This document shows, piece after piece, positions 1 through 12,600 of a DNA stretch of 32,286 bases. This DNA comes from Sperchopsis tessellata (taxonomy: Eukaryota > Arthropoda > Insecta > Coleoptera > Hydrophilidae): NCBI GenBank assembly GCA_033557685.1, contig JAWQRN010000281.1, positions 1-32,286 of the forward strand, in the 5' to 3' direction. The position numbers were made by a program, and so were the translations under genes. The stretch's first letter is position 1. Every line of letters starts with the position of its first letter. Below the pieces are notes generated by a model, which did no database searches, was not told the origin of the DNA, and worked only from the letters and a program-made list of their open reading frames with translations.

Positions 1-407
1 CTGCATTTAGTTTGTTCCCATCATTTTTGCGATATATATGGTTCATTTCTGTATTTAATACATCGACTTGGCCGGTTGGCTTGATGTTTGATTTCATCAA
101 ATATTAAAATTCCACATATGGTAATTTGTTTTTTGGTGAAATTTCCATCATTAAACCAAGGTTTTGGCCATAGATCATTTTGTACCGAGTAACAATGGTG
201 GCCTTTCAATGCAGACACCTTGATAAAAAACGTTTCCCATCGCTTAATGAGTTCCATCTTATATTTATGGAATACATCGTCATAAGATTCATTTAGTCGG
301 TTCAAGGGTCCATTTATTGCTCCCTGCTTTGCCAGTCTATCTGTTACTTCATTCCTCTTCAGTCCTCTCACCCAAAGAAAACTGACCTGCACTTCCGTAT
401 CAATCAA
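1..407 (-). pseudogene. RNase H / C-terminal fragment of a non-LTR retrotransposon
   Basis: An open frame at 21-407 on the minus strand carries the end of an RNase H fold typical of LINE polyproteins: a V-x-F-x-W-V strand, then the NEVTDRLAKQGA helix. This matches the family pattern N-E-x-A-D-x-L-A-K, and its Asp is the usual last catalytic acid. The His normally found just before this helix is not present. Further on, a PWF...KKQIT segment resembles the linker after RNase H in I/R1/jockey-type elements. The upstream RNase H acids and the reverse transcriptase are not visible next to it, and the fragment runs off the left edge. It lies antisense inside what should be a PI4KA intron. It is probably dead. 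The clade assignment is inference. Confidence 0.6.
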
Positions 408-615
408 AATTCGGAAATAATTGTTTGTGCCATATATCAGATGGGTGGCAACTTTAGTTTGAGAACTTAGATAAATGTATTAGTTTAAAAAAGTCGTAAA
501 TATGGATTTCAAAACATTTTATGTTTATTTTTTGCACGTAGCAGTATGCTCCTTTATAATTTTGTCACTTGTGCAACACCCTAGCTCTAATTTAAGTATA
601 ATCTTTTATTTTTAG

Positions 616-3600
616 TGAATCAACTTTAATTTCGACAAACATTGTGATAATGCTGGGGCATGTAGCTGTGTCTATGAAAGGAACTCCGAAAACAACAGAT
701 ACTATCCTACAATTCTTTCAGCAAAGGTTTTGCAGGGTGCCATCAGCTTTGGACACATTAATCGTTGATCAACTTGGGTGTATGATAATCGCCCAATGTG
801 AAAAGTCTGTATATGATGATGTCATGAAAATGTTCACCATGATCACTGTGGATAGTAGCAATACTCTGTATGGAACCACACCAAATGACAAGACACAATA
901 CAGGTATATTTTTTTAAATTATTTATCTCTAGTTTATATAGAATGGTATGTTAAGGGAAGATAAGGTTACATTTAGCTTATTACAATAGCAAGTTCAGCT
1001 AAAGAGCTTTACATAACCTCTTCACATATGCTGTAGTATCAACCTTGATTCCTCTCATACTTCCTTGTTTCATATTCGCATTTAAATGCAAAGTGGCTGA
1101 CATCTGGTGCGCAGAAGTGCAACCCTCCGATGGTAGATAGGTTTGAGCTGTTAATTTGTTTAGCGTGGACAGAAAAACAAAGAATAGTTGGTGTGGGAAT
1201 TAAAAATGTAGCAAGGAAAGAAAATAATATTTTTCGGTGCCTCAGTGTGACAGTAAAGTAACTGGTGAATTTTCTTTCCACATATTTCCCAAAGTCAAAC
1301 TAAAAGTATGGTTACATGTGTAGAAAATTGGGAAGAAAGTATCAAACACAATGGTCGTGTGTGGAGAACATTTGAAACCTGACGATTTTTTCTATTTTGA
1401 TGTCTATTATTCAATATCTGTACTGTATTTACACTAGATATATAATTAGTCAAGAAGTCTATACATATTTGTATCATAGCGTGTAACATCTTTTGATTTA
1501 TATATAGGAAATCATTTATTGATATGCCCATTACCTACCTAGGTAATTTTTTAGCATGCCTACACAAGATATACAATTTACTACAAGGAAGGCAAATACC
1601 TACTGCACTTTAAAACTGCAGTTGCCTACCTACGTAGTTTTCAATAGGTAGTATCATCGACATCATATTTAAGTCGGTATCTTTACATGAGGTGAATCTA
1701 AGAGAATGCCAACTACTGTAGAATAATTTACATTTATTTCATGAGGCCTCTGATCCAAATGCGATGTTTGACACAATAAAAAGATATGGATCTTGCCGTC
1801 CATCCTTCCTATCACGCCACATTCGATCATGTGATTTGCCTTGATAATTGCAGACCCTCAACAAATGGTCTCTTGAAATCCCCCACATAATTCATAATAT
1901 CAACGATATCAACTGCTGGCTCAAACATGGGAAATGAATTGAATTTAAACACTGTATCACAGCATAAACACGTATCAACTAATGTAAACAATGTAATCTA
2001 TCCACCTCCGGATGTCCATCTTGGATTTGATGCAAGCGCCCCTAGGGGTCGTTTAAACGTGACCCTTGTGCTACACTAAAGCTTCTTAATTTATGTAAAT
2101 CTTATATAGTTTCCTAGTCCCTATACTTTCTTCTATTTGCTCTGACCATTAAAACCATTTTCAACTACCCTTTTTGATTCAAACATGCCAAATTATATCA
2201 ATAAAAATGACTTTAATTATGTTGATAACTTTTTTTGAATTTAGACATGTATCGAAAGCTGTGATAAATGCATTGGCGAATATTGCTGCCAATATTCAAG
2301 GAGAAGCTCAAATGAAAGAGTTACTTGTAACATTGTTAGAGCTATTTGTACAGTTAGGATTGGAAGGAAAACGTGCAAGTGAAAAATCTCCAGGTAACCT
2401 TGGTGATTTTCTGTTTTGTTTTGGAAATCGTTATTTTTCTCTTATTTTTCAGGTGCTAACAAAGCTTCAAGTTCTGCTGGAAATTTAGGTGTTTTAATTC
2501 CCGTTATAGCAGTGCTGTTGAGGAGATTACCTGTAATTCGGCAACCGAAGCCAAGGCTGCACAAGCTGTTTAGGGACTTTTGGTTGTATTGTGTCATCAT
2601 GGGATTTGCTGCATCTGACTCAGGTAACTTTTCTGTTGTTTTCTCACCACATTTAATTGTTTTCTAGATACCTATCTATACAAGTCCTTAAACCATTAAA
2701 TAGTAATTGTGGAAAGTTATAAATCTCCACTTGGAGATATTAAGGTTTTTCTGGATGCATTTTTTATAGTATTAAGTAATTTAGGGGTGTAACTGCAAGA
2801 CTGCACTGACTTGAGATCTGACAATTGATTTTGTGTTGATTCAGAGGTGAAATCTCAAATCAGCGTGTAGCGGAAGTTAATCACACAGGTCACTCAGATC
2901 ATTCTGATAAAGTGGTTTCTCTTTTTGAATGACATTTATGCAAAGATAGATCACATGTATGGAAATATTAATTTTCAGAATCAAATATTACAAACTTGGT
3001 AAATGCTTTGCAAATTAAAACATGGAATGAAGTATATAATGTTAAGGTATCCATGAAAAATTTGATAAAGGTTAAGGATTCTATATTTGAATTTTCAAAA
3101 TTCAATTCATGCATTCACATTGATCCAAACATTAGCAATAATTTTCAATTATCCGGGATATGGAGTGTGCGTTTTGTTTACAATCACTATCACCTAATGC
3201 TGATTCACTTTGTGTTCCATACCTAGAGAGAAACTGGAAAAATGTTGAAAAAATTCTAAAATAGGACATAAATGTGAAAATCACACACATGCTTAAAAAT
3301 GTTCAAAATCGGGTCTTAACTCAAACTGAGGGCGAAGATGGAAGAAAGTATGGGACACAAGGACAGTTAAAAAAACGATGGAAATAATGTTAAATGTGCT
3401 CTCGTTTATATTTTTATATTTATAATAGATCCATGCTTTGTATTTTTATGGTTTTAGGTCTATGGCCTCAAGAGTGGTACACAGGTGTTAAAGATATCGC
3501 ATTGAAATCACCATCTCTTGTATCTCAAACATCGAGTCGATCTGAGATGAGAGAGTTACAATATACAAGTGCAGTACGAAATGACAGTGTATCAATAAAT

Positions 3601-6600
3601 GAGCTACAAGAGCTGAAAAACCAAATTACAGAACTTTTGAAAGGTGCAACCGATGTATCGACTTACATAAACAAACTTTCATTTGCCCAATGTACATTTT
3701 TGCTGAGCGTATATTGGCTAGAAACGTTAAGAGTGACACATGCTCCTGAACCTAGTCTGCAGCCTCTTATCGTGGAATATTTAAGTGATGCTGCTTTACA
3801 AAAAGACAAAGCTGGTATGTGGCACTGCGTTTCATCAGTTGGTGAGAAGGTTTTCGAAAAATTTTTGGAAGTGATGCAGAGAAAACCGAGGGATGATGCC
3901 AGAGAACAAGATTTAGAAGAACATGCTCAGTTTTTACTGGTTCATTTTAATAACCCTCAGAAGCAAATTCGAAGAGTTGCTGATAGATTTTTAGCCAAAT
4001 TGATTGATAAATTTCCCCATTTGTTATGGAATCAGAGGTAAGTGTTATTTTATATTCAATCAACAGGTAAGGTTTTTCAAAAAAAAATCTCTGGTTTTTT
4101 ACTAATTTAAAATAATGGTTGAGTTTAGATCACCCATTATTTATGCTTGTTTTTCATCTGTGTTTTCATAAAGAGTTGTAAGATAATTTGCATACATATC
4201 TGCTTGCCGTTTAGTTGAAAAATTGTTTAAACCTTATTGAGGCTAACACCATCAAAGGACCACATAAATGAGAGGTCTGCTTAGAACCTTTTTGCAACAA
4301 AAAACTAGCTTCACAACACAATATTGGACTTCAGTTATTTTACCTGAATGTTGTTTTAGAGTACTGTGGACCATGTTGGATATCCTTCAGGTCCTTAATT
4401 ATTCGTTGCAACTTGATCCGAATCAAGAAACACCAGTTCTAAGAGTCGCTGGTACTAAATATAAAGTTCATTTGATGGATACCTTGGAAGCGAGAGTTGT
4501 AAGTAGTCACAAATATAATAGACCCAGATATTGAACTTTGTAGTGCACATTTCTATATTTGATTTTTAATACTCGATTATATCATTTTAGACTATTGTAA
4601 AAGATTTTGCTTCCCATTCCGAAAGAATCTTGAGACTAGCCATGACTTGGGCACCAATGTGGACAAAATCTCATATTCAGGAATATGTGACCAAAGTTCC
4701 TTCCATAAACCATGCTGGTCTTTCTTTGGCACTGGAATGTGTATTGCAGTATGGCCCAATTACAGGTTCTTCATCATTAAACACAATAATGTTGGATAAA
4801 CTGCCAAAATGTGTAAAATGCGATTCTTCCAAACTCTTAACTGTACTTCATACTCGTGCGAAATACAGTGGAGAAATTACCAGTATGGTAGAGGAAGCTG
4901 GTCCAAATGGCATTGAGAAATTAACTGAGAAGATTTTATTGGGCGTCAAAAGTGCTTGTAAAAGCATGTCAGATGTGGCTCATCGTGAAGCCTTATGGCG
5001 AGCAACAGCCTTGTTTATTGCTACTCCTGATTCAAATAGAAGGGTTTTGCATTGTATTGCTTCTTCACAGGTAATTGATTTTTTGTATTCAGTTTTTTAT
5101 ACTTTACAGCAGGTAACCCCCTACGGTCTTATTCATAATGAAATGCGTTAAATCAATGCTGAACTGTGACTAGTGAGACTGTGACTTAGACAATTTATTA
5201 CGAGATTTTAAATGTCTATTCATAATGACAGTTTTTCTATGGTTTAAGTAAATGCATATACAACCCGACAAAGCAGCAATTTCGAGGGGTAGGAATTTTG
5301 TCAACGCACCAATTCCATTGGTTCGTAATAGTAACAACCGCCCTATTCATTGGAAGATGAGGGGATGCATAACTTAACTGCTATATAACAGTATAAAAGG
5401 AATTGATTCTAATTTTGCCATTTTGTCTGCCACCACCTCGTTATTGTATTACTAACTTTTTTTATGTCATCTATATGTTATAAATAATAAATATTTACAT
5501 ATATTCTTTTGAATATATTCTTTTAAACCTATAAACCTAGTGTTAGATGGTTTAAATTTTTGTCGTCAGTTAACTGTTAAAATGCTCAACTTTAATTATG
5601 AATGGGAGTTTAATAGCCAACTGTTAAACTTACCTAAGTCCATGGTTTTAAAAACATTATGAAAAAGATTACTAATGTATAGACCACAATGATATAAAAT
5701 ACGGTTGATCATGTAAAATGTTTGAGGCATAGAAAAAGACAGATGTTTTTTAGGATTAATGGGTAATCTACTCCCATAGAACCAATTTATTATCTGCCCA
5801 TACAATTCACTACCTTGAGATTTGACTGGACAGGTTTTTGAATTATAATTCACTATCATAGAAATATGTTTTGTAGCTCTTCGATTTTATGACGTGTTGA
5901 GGACGATCTTATAATAACTCTTGAATTGATCACTAGTAGTGCCTCTAACGTCATAACAGTATAGATTAGACAGCAGAATGTTATGATCTATACAAACAAT
6001 AGCATTGGGCTGATAAAAAAATACTGCAAGACAGACTTCTTGTTTCTATTGCCAAATAAATTCTAGAAATTTAATTTAAAATTGATGTTTCCGTACTTTG
6101 TCCGCATACAAAACCATGTTGAAAGTTACTTAGAACATTATATATTATAGATATAACAGTTTAGAATATCTTGGAACATCCTGTCAATACACTTAAACTG
6201 GATTAAATAAAGTTATTTGATCTTCTTTTATTTTTAATCCGTAAAATTCTATGTCTTCTCTACTCTAAAATTGATAGAATGAGTTGGCTTGATACACATA
6301 CAAATTATTTACTTAAGAATATAAATTTAATAATAAACGTGGTCATATTACTGACAATTTAAAAATTAAACCTAACCAAAACAATTTGGCATCTAGCAGA
6401 CAAGTTTTCTCCGCTTAAATGCTTATCTGCACCTTGCGCTACTGTCCTATGGTTGTGCGCATTCATGAATCCCCCTTCTTAAATAACGGCTCTATCTAGG
6501 CAATCTTCAAAGGAGAGGAAACTTTGTGCAGACAAAGATTGTCAATTGTTGTAAAAACTGAATTTAATAATAAATGGCGGTATTTTTTCGACACCATAAT

Positions 6601-9600
6601 TCTTCTTATGTTTCATAGCTCTATATTACAGTTGTTTCACTTAAACATATCATCGGTGGATTTTGGGATATTTTACAGACTTTCAAATCTTGTTTGAAAA
6701 ATACTCGAAAAGTAAAATCGAAATAAGCTTTATTATAATTGAGCGTGCCAATATTAGTCACCCCGCATAAGCACCACAAACAACAAGTCAATATTTTAAT
6801 ATATCTTAGTAAAATTTACTCCTATTGTTGATAGGTAGATCTTTTTACGGAGGAAGTTATGTTAACAGCAGTAAGCTGCTGGCAATGGTTGATAACAGCA
6901 AAACCACATTTGGAAGTAAGATTTTTGCAAGAAATGGTATCGGCTTGGAATTACACGGTTCAAAAGCGAATGGGGTTATTTTCTGTTGATACGGAGGAAA
7001 CTAGTCCACTGGCAGCTTATGAAGGATGCCAGCTTGGTCCACGACCGCCATTTGTTATGCCTCATAAGATATGGGTGCACTTCATCTGTGAGTTGGTTGA
7101 AGATTGCAAGTACAACAGCTATGAAAAAGTTGAAATGTTGGCGACGTTGATTCATCATTCCTTAGCCATGATGGTTGGATCTCCTGATCCTTGCCAAACA
7201 AGACATGTCTCTGCTGTAGGTGTAAGGTTCCAGCTTCTCCAATGTGGCTTGACTTTACTTCAAGGTATTTATTGTTTTAAGTATTTAATTGTAAATTATA
7301 TCACAGAGTTAAAAAATAGTGTTTTCTTACATCTTACTGATTGAGTGTTACTTTAGTACTTGCTTGATTCTTTTGGTAAGGAGATTTAAGGGGAAAACTT
7401 TCAAACCAAAAATAAAACACATACCCAAGAAGCTTTCTATTCTATGTAAGGACATTTGGAAAGTAAAATTTGGGAATTATTTATTGTTATGCGTGAGGAA
7501 TATATATTTAATTTTCAATATTGAATAAATATTTTATGTTATGGTAGTTCTATGTTTTTTAAGGTGATATACTACCAAAAAGTCTAGCGAAGAATGTTCT
7601 ACGTGAAAGAATCTACTACAGTTGTTTGGACTATTTCTGCAGGCCAATAGCATGTCCAACTCAATCACTGTCTACTCTTCGAGAAGATATCACGATTTTG
7701 CTCAAGTTTTGGCAGACCATGCATTCAGATAAGAAATATCTGAAAGTTAGCCATGTTGGTGATTTAGATTTAGGTCCAGCTCAATCAATAGCAAGTATGG
7801 CTTCTATGGAGTTCACTAAACCTACTGAAGTGAGACAACCACAATCAGGATGGATAAATACAGTACCACTATCCAATAGTTCTGCAACTTTAAGTAAAAG
7901 ATCTGCCAAAACTACAAAGAGAGTTCCCATGGCAGATAATTTTGTTAAATGTTATATAAAGAAAAGAAATTTAATATTAGAGTTATTGGTAAGTGTTTCT
8001 TTTATAAATTATATATGGAGAAGTAAAGTAGTGTAATTTTTAAGAGATAATTTTATTCACGGAATGCAGGAGTAGCTTATAAACAGTAAATCAGATACTT
8101 ACTAAGAAAGATGTAGTTTTCCATGATTTATGAACTGATAATATTAGACAGTTTCTTAGAGCTCATGCGAATATCACTTGACTATGTGTATCGTGCTTAA
8201 TTTAAAGCTGCTTCTATAAGTGGTTTTGCTGAATTGGCTTGTCAGTTTGTCATTCTAAAGATCTATCGAAAACACTGACATAGTGCCAACTTTATGTCGA
8301 TAATGTTAGTTTTATCTCCACAAGACTTTTTATCGTAAATAAAAATAATATAAACATGAATTTTTGAGATTATATTTACCTACTTGAAATCCATCAATTA
8401 TATTCATGGATTGAGTTGTCGAGATAAGCATAGTCAATTAAATGTTTCTGATCGTAACTATTATAGTACCGTGCATCGACATAGAAAAGCATATAAAGAA
8501 ATATCATTAACTATTAGTAATAAATAATAATATTTCTTCAATGGTATTATTTGACTATGAAGTTTTGAGCTGCATTTTAATTAAATCTATTAATATTTCA
8601 GATGTAAATTACAGTTTGCTTAATAATATCATGTACATTATCCTTAATATTATGCGAATTTTATATCATTTCCAGTAGTATATAAGTTGTAAAATTCTTA
8701 GGCTGTGGAAATAGAGTTCTTGATCGTGTGGTACAATCCCAGTTCACGTCTGGAACTTCAAATGCCTGGAGAGGACACCCTTGCAGCATGGAGGTCGAAA
8801 AATATCACAGATAAACAATGGCAAGACTATACCAGATTGGCATGGGATATATCACCAGTTCTAGCAGTCTTCTTGCCTGAAAGGTAATTACATATTTATT
8901 TTATAATTATTGCACAGAGTACAAGCAATCAGAATATTCTTCTTTGCTTGAAATATTTGTGATTGGTCTGTTTCCGTTCTTACCGATTAGCAATAATGAT
9001 ACAAAAGTCATGGCTGTTTTAACAGTATTTATTTACAGATGGTGTAAGTAGTTGTTTTTGTCTTGAAACCATTTTTTGTCATTGCTTATAAAAGGGACAC
9101 TCTACCTGATTGGGCTAGTTTCCATCCATCTCTGATCGCTTGACAACCCCAAAATAAAATTGCATTGGCTGATAATAAAATCAATTTCCTACATTGCATG
9201 TTATATGAATTTAAAAAGGAAATAATGCAACTACCATGACTAAAAATATCTGTTCAGTGTATGGTGAAGGTGTGATAAAAACTCATCACTCACTATTCAC
9301 ACCTCACCACCAACCATTTTCCAGGGCAGACATGAAACAGTACCTAACTTGTATTGTATGCACTTGAGACCATATACATGTAAAATAGCCCTATTCCAGT
9401 TGGAACACAATAAACTACTTAACATTTCTTGATGTGGTACCCCTAATCCTTGGTGTCTGTGTTTGAAAATTAATGCAGAAATAGACTATCGTTAAATAAA
9501 CTAAAGTAAAAAAAGCATATCATGGCAAAATAAATCCATCTTTGATTTTTGCGAATATTGATTTTTCTAGACTGTGTAGAAACTATCCAAATTTAATTCC

Positions 9601-12600
9601 TCGAATGAAATAAATGGAGTCATATAATATTCACGAGATATTCACAATCTAAGAATACAAAATAAGTGTTATAGTTACTCTATCAATAACACTGCTTATT
9701 TTATGATTTTATTTTAGATTAAAATCACATGACGCTATCATCAATGAGAATAGACACCAAGTACAACAGAACCCTCTTAGTGTAGCACACATTCCGTCAG
9801 CATTACAGTATCTTGCCACCACCGAAATGATACTGCAAGACAGTACAAAACTTGTATACATGCTGACCTGGGCCAGACTTACACCAATCCAAGCCTTAGC
9901 GTACTTCAGTCGACAATTTCCTCCTCATCCCATATCTGCTCAATATGCAGTTCGATCACTTAGTTCATATCCTGCAGATGCTGTACTATTCTACATTCCA
10001 CAATTGGTGCAAGCAGTTCGACACGATACCATGGGCTACGTAATCGAGTACATAAAATATGTTGCGCAAAAATCCCAAGTTGTCGCCCATCAGTTAATAT
10101 GGAATATGAAGACTAATATGTATATGGATGAAGATATGTTACAAAAAGACGGTAAATAAATGTTTATTTATCACAAAAATAATGACTACTATATTTTTTT
10201 CTTAATTGCAGCAATTTTGTATGATATTCTTGAAGCTTTATCTAATAGTATACTGTCAGCGTTATCAGGACCAGCAAAGATGTTCTATGAAAGAGAATTT
10301 GCTTTCTTTGGAAAAATAACAAACATTAGTGGAGAAATAAGACCATATCCTAAAGGAATAGAGAGGAAGAGAGCTTGTCTTGAAGCCCTTAGTAAAATTG
10401 AGGTAAGTTTGGCTATACTGGACTAATGTTCGGAACTTATTTTGGAGAAGTTTTTAGCAGGATTAATAGACTCTAAAAATCAGATTCAAAGTATTAATTT
10501 TTGTAGGTACAAGCTGGGTGTTATCTACCGAGTAACCCAGAAGCTATGGTATTGGATATTGACTATAAGAGTGGTACACCTATGCAAAGTGCAGCCAAAG
10601 CTCCATATTTGGCTCGTTTTAAAGTAGCAAAAGTTGGTATTAATGAATTAGAACATTTAGCAATGGCTGTATCAGAAGATGAGGGAGTAAGTAGAATTAT
10701 TTAGCAATAAAAACATTATTAATGGTGTTTTCTAATATCTAATCAAAATTGTAGAGTATTTAAAACATTTTCAAACTATAATTTTTATATACATGTTACG
10801 TATAATCGCTAAAACTAAAATTTTTGTTTGCAGGATAAGGCTCCCGTCATATTGGGCCCGGAGATATGGCAAGCTGCCATTTTCAAAGTTGGAGATGATG
10901 TGCGCCAAGATATGTTGGCTCTTCAGGTCATAGGAATATTCAAAAATGTTTTCCAGAATGTTGGTCTAGATCTTTACCTGTTTCCGTACAGAGTTGTTGC
11001 AACGGCACCTGGGGTAAGTAATACAATGGACACTACGTTTATTTGTGTTACATAATATAATGAAAGCTGAAATAAATTAAGAAAATTTTGACTTTGTAGT
11101 GACCCTCAATTTCCCATTTGAACAAGGTGCTAGCTTGGCAGCACAAGTATAAACTTCATATAGATATGTAGCACTGACTCTGATGCTAATGGTATGCTCA
11201 TGAAAGTGTAATTTTTTCGTTGCCTGTCTTGCCCAATCACGTTTGATTGGTCAGATGATGTGCACATATTAACCCATCTTGATTTGTAGCTATGTAAAAA
11301 AGCCTTTATGCCTACTTGTGATGTTATAACCAGAATTTTGACACTTTATTTCTCATCTATTACTGATAATAAAGACCTGTTATCTTCATTAAAGCACCGA
11401 ATGTACAGAGTTAGAGTTAACAACACGTACTCAGAGAAGTACAAAGTGTACAGTGGAGTTCCACAGGGCTCGGTGCTTGGCCCTCTGCTCTTTCTCATTT
11501 ATATTTTGGATCTTGCTTGGGTTATTAAATCCAATATCGCCTTTTTTGCTGAAGATTTTTGATGTTTCCTATGACTATGCTATGACTTCAGGGTGCTCGA
11601 GGTTTGGACTCAGACTTGGCAGCTGTCGCTGAATGAGAACAAATGTACAGTTCTTCACATTAGAGCAAATAAACCCAGACATCAACTCTGTCTTAACAAC
11701 GTATCCCTTAAAAAAGTTCAAGAGCAAGTGGATCTGGGAGTGTACATTTCAGCAGATCTTAAATGGGAATCTCTGTGACATATCTCGTCAAGAGATACCC
11801 CCAGATGATTAAAAACCTATACAAAGCTCATATAAGGACAATCCTGGAATATGCTAATAGTGTTTGGAATCCTTTCTACGCAAATGATATAGAGCTGCTC
11901 GAAAGGGTGCAACGAAGGGTATCCTAGATTCCACCGGAATTAAAATATCGTCCATATGAGTACAGACTGCTCCAACTTAACTTGCCAATGTTAAGGAGTA
12001 GAAGACAAAGAGAGGATTTGATAGAGACATTCAAGAGTATTTTTGGTCATTATACAGATCTAACAATTTATCACTTAAATCAGAACCCTTAACTTCGAGG
12101 TCATATAAAGAAACTAACCAAGGAAAAGTGTGCCAAATTGGTCCGAAAGAACTTTCTGACAAACTGAGTGGTTTATTTATTGAACACCCTACGGAATGAA
12201 ACTGTTACCGTGACAAGCATAAATGGTTTTAAGCATCAGCTGAATGAAGATTTGGAATATGCTAACTCCTGCTTGATACACTATTTTTTATGTTGTCTTG
12301 CAAAATGAAGAACAAAATAAGCAGTCTCAATGGCACTAGCTGCCTACTGTTCTGGGATAATAATAATAATAATAATAAAAAATGCAGGCTTGAAACAATT
12401 AATTAAGCCAAATAAGAAATTTCCAATAAAACAAAATGTAAAACTTTACAGTGCAGTTGTGGCTCAATTACGATATTAGTATAAGGTATCTCAGTATCTA
12501 TATTACTGAGAAGTTTACTAAAACAAGTACCTCTGGAATATTTTTATAGCTTTTTAATATTTAGGTAAAGAAGTATAATAGAAATTAGGATATTTAAAAA

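Noticed and set aside
1039..1531. Minus-strand open frames of about 80 codons (1039-1281 and 1295-1531)
   Set aside because: The meaningful signal in this area is on the plus strand (THAP relic); these are shadows or chance frames.
2996..3226. 76-codon open frame with KTWNEVYNV in a PI4KA intron
   Set aside because: It is only vaguely like a LINE spacer region. There is no conserved motif and no continuation in either direction, so I do not call it a feature.
5308..5322. Perfect inverted repeat ACCAAT-TCC-ATTGGT
   Set aside because: It is short, isolated and has no flanking element; too small to interpret.
6976..7158. Minus-strand 60-codon frame opposite a PI4KA exon
   Set aside because: It lies entirely within the coding exon 6835-7264, which reads as PI4KA on the plus strand; it is a shadow.
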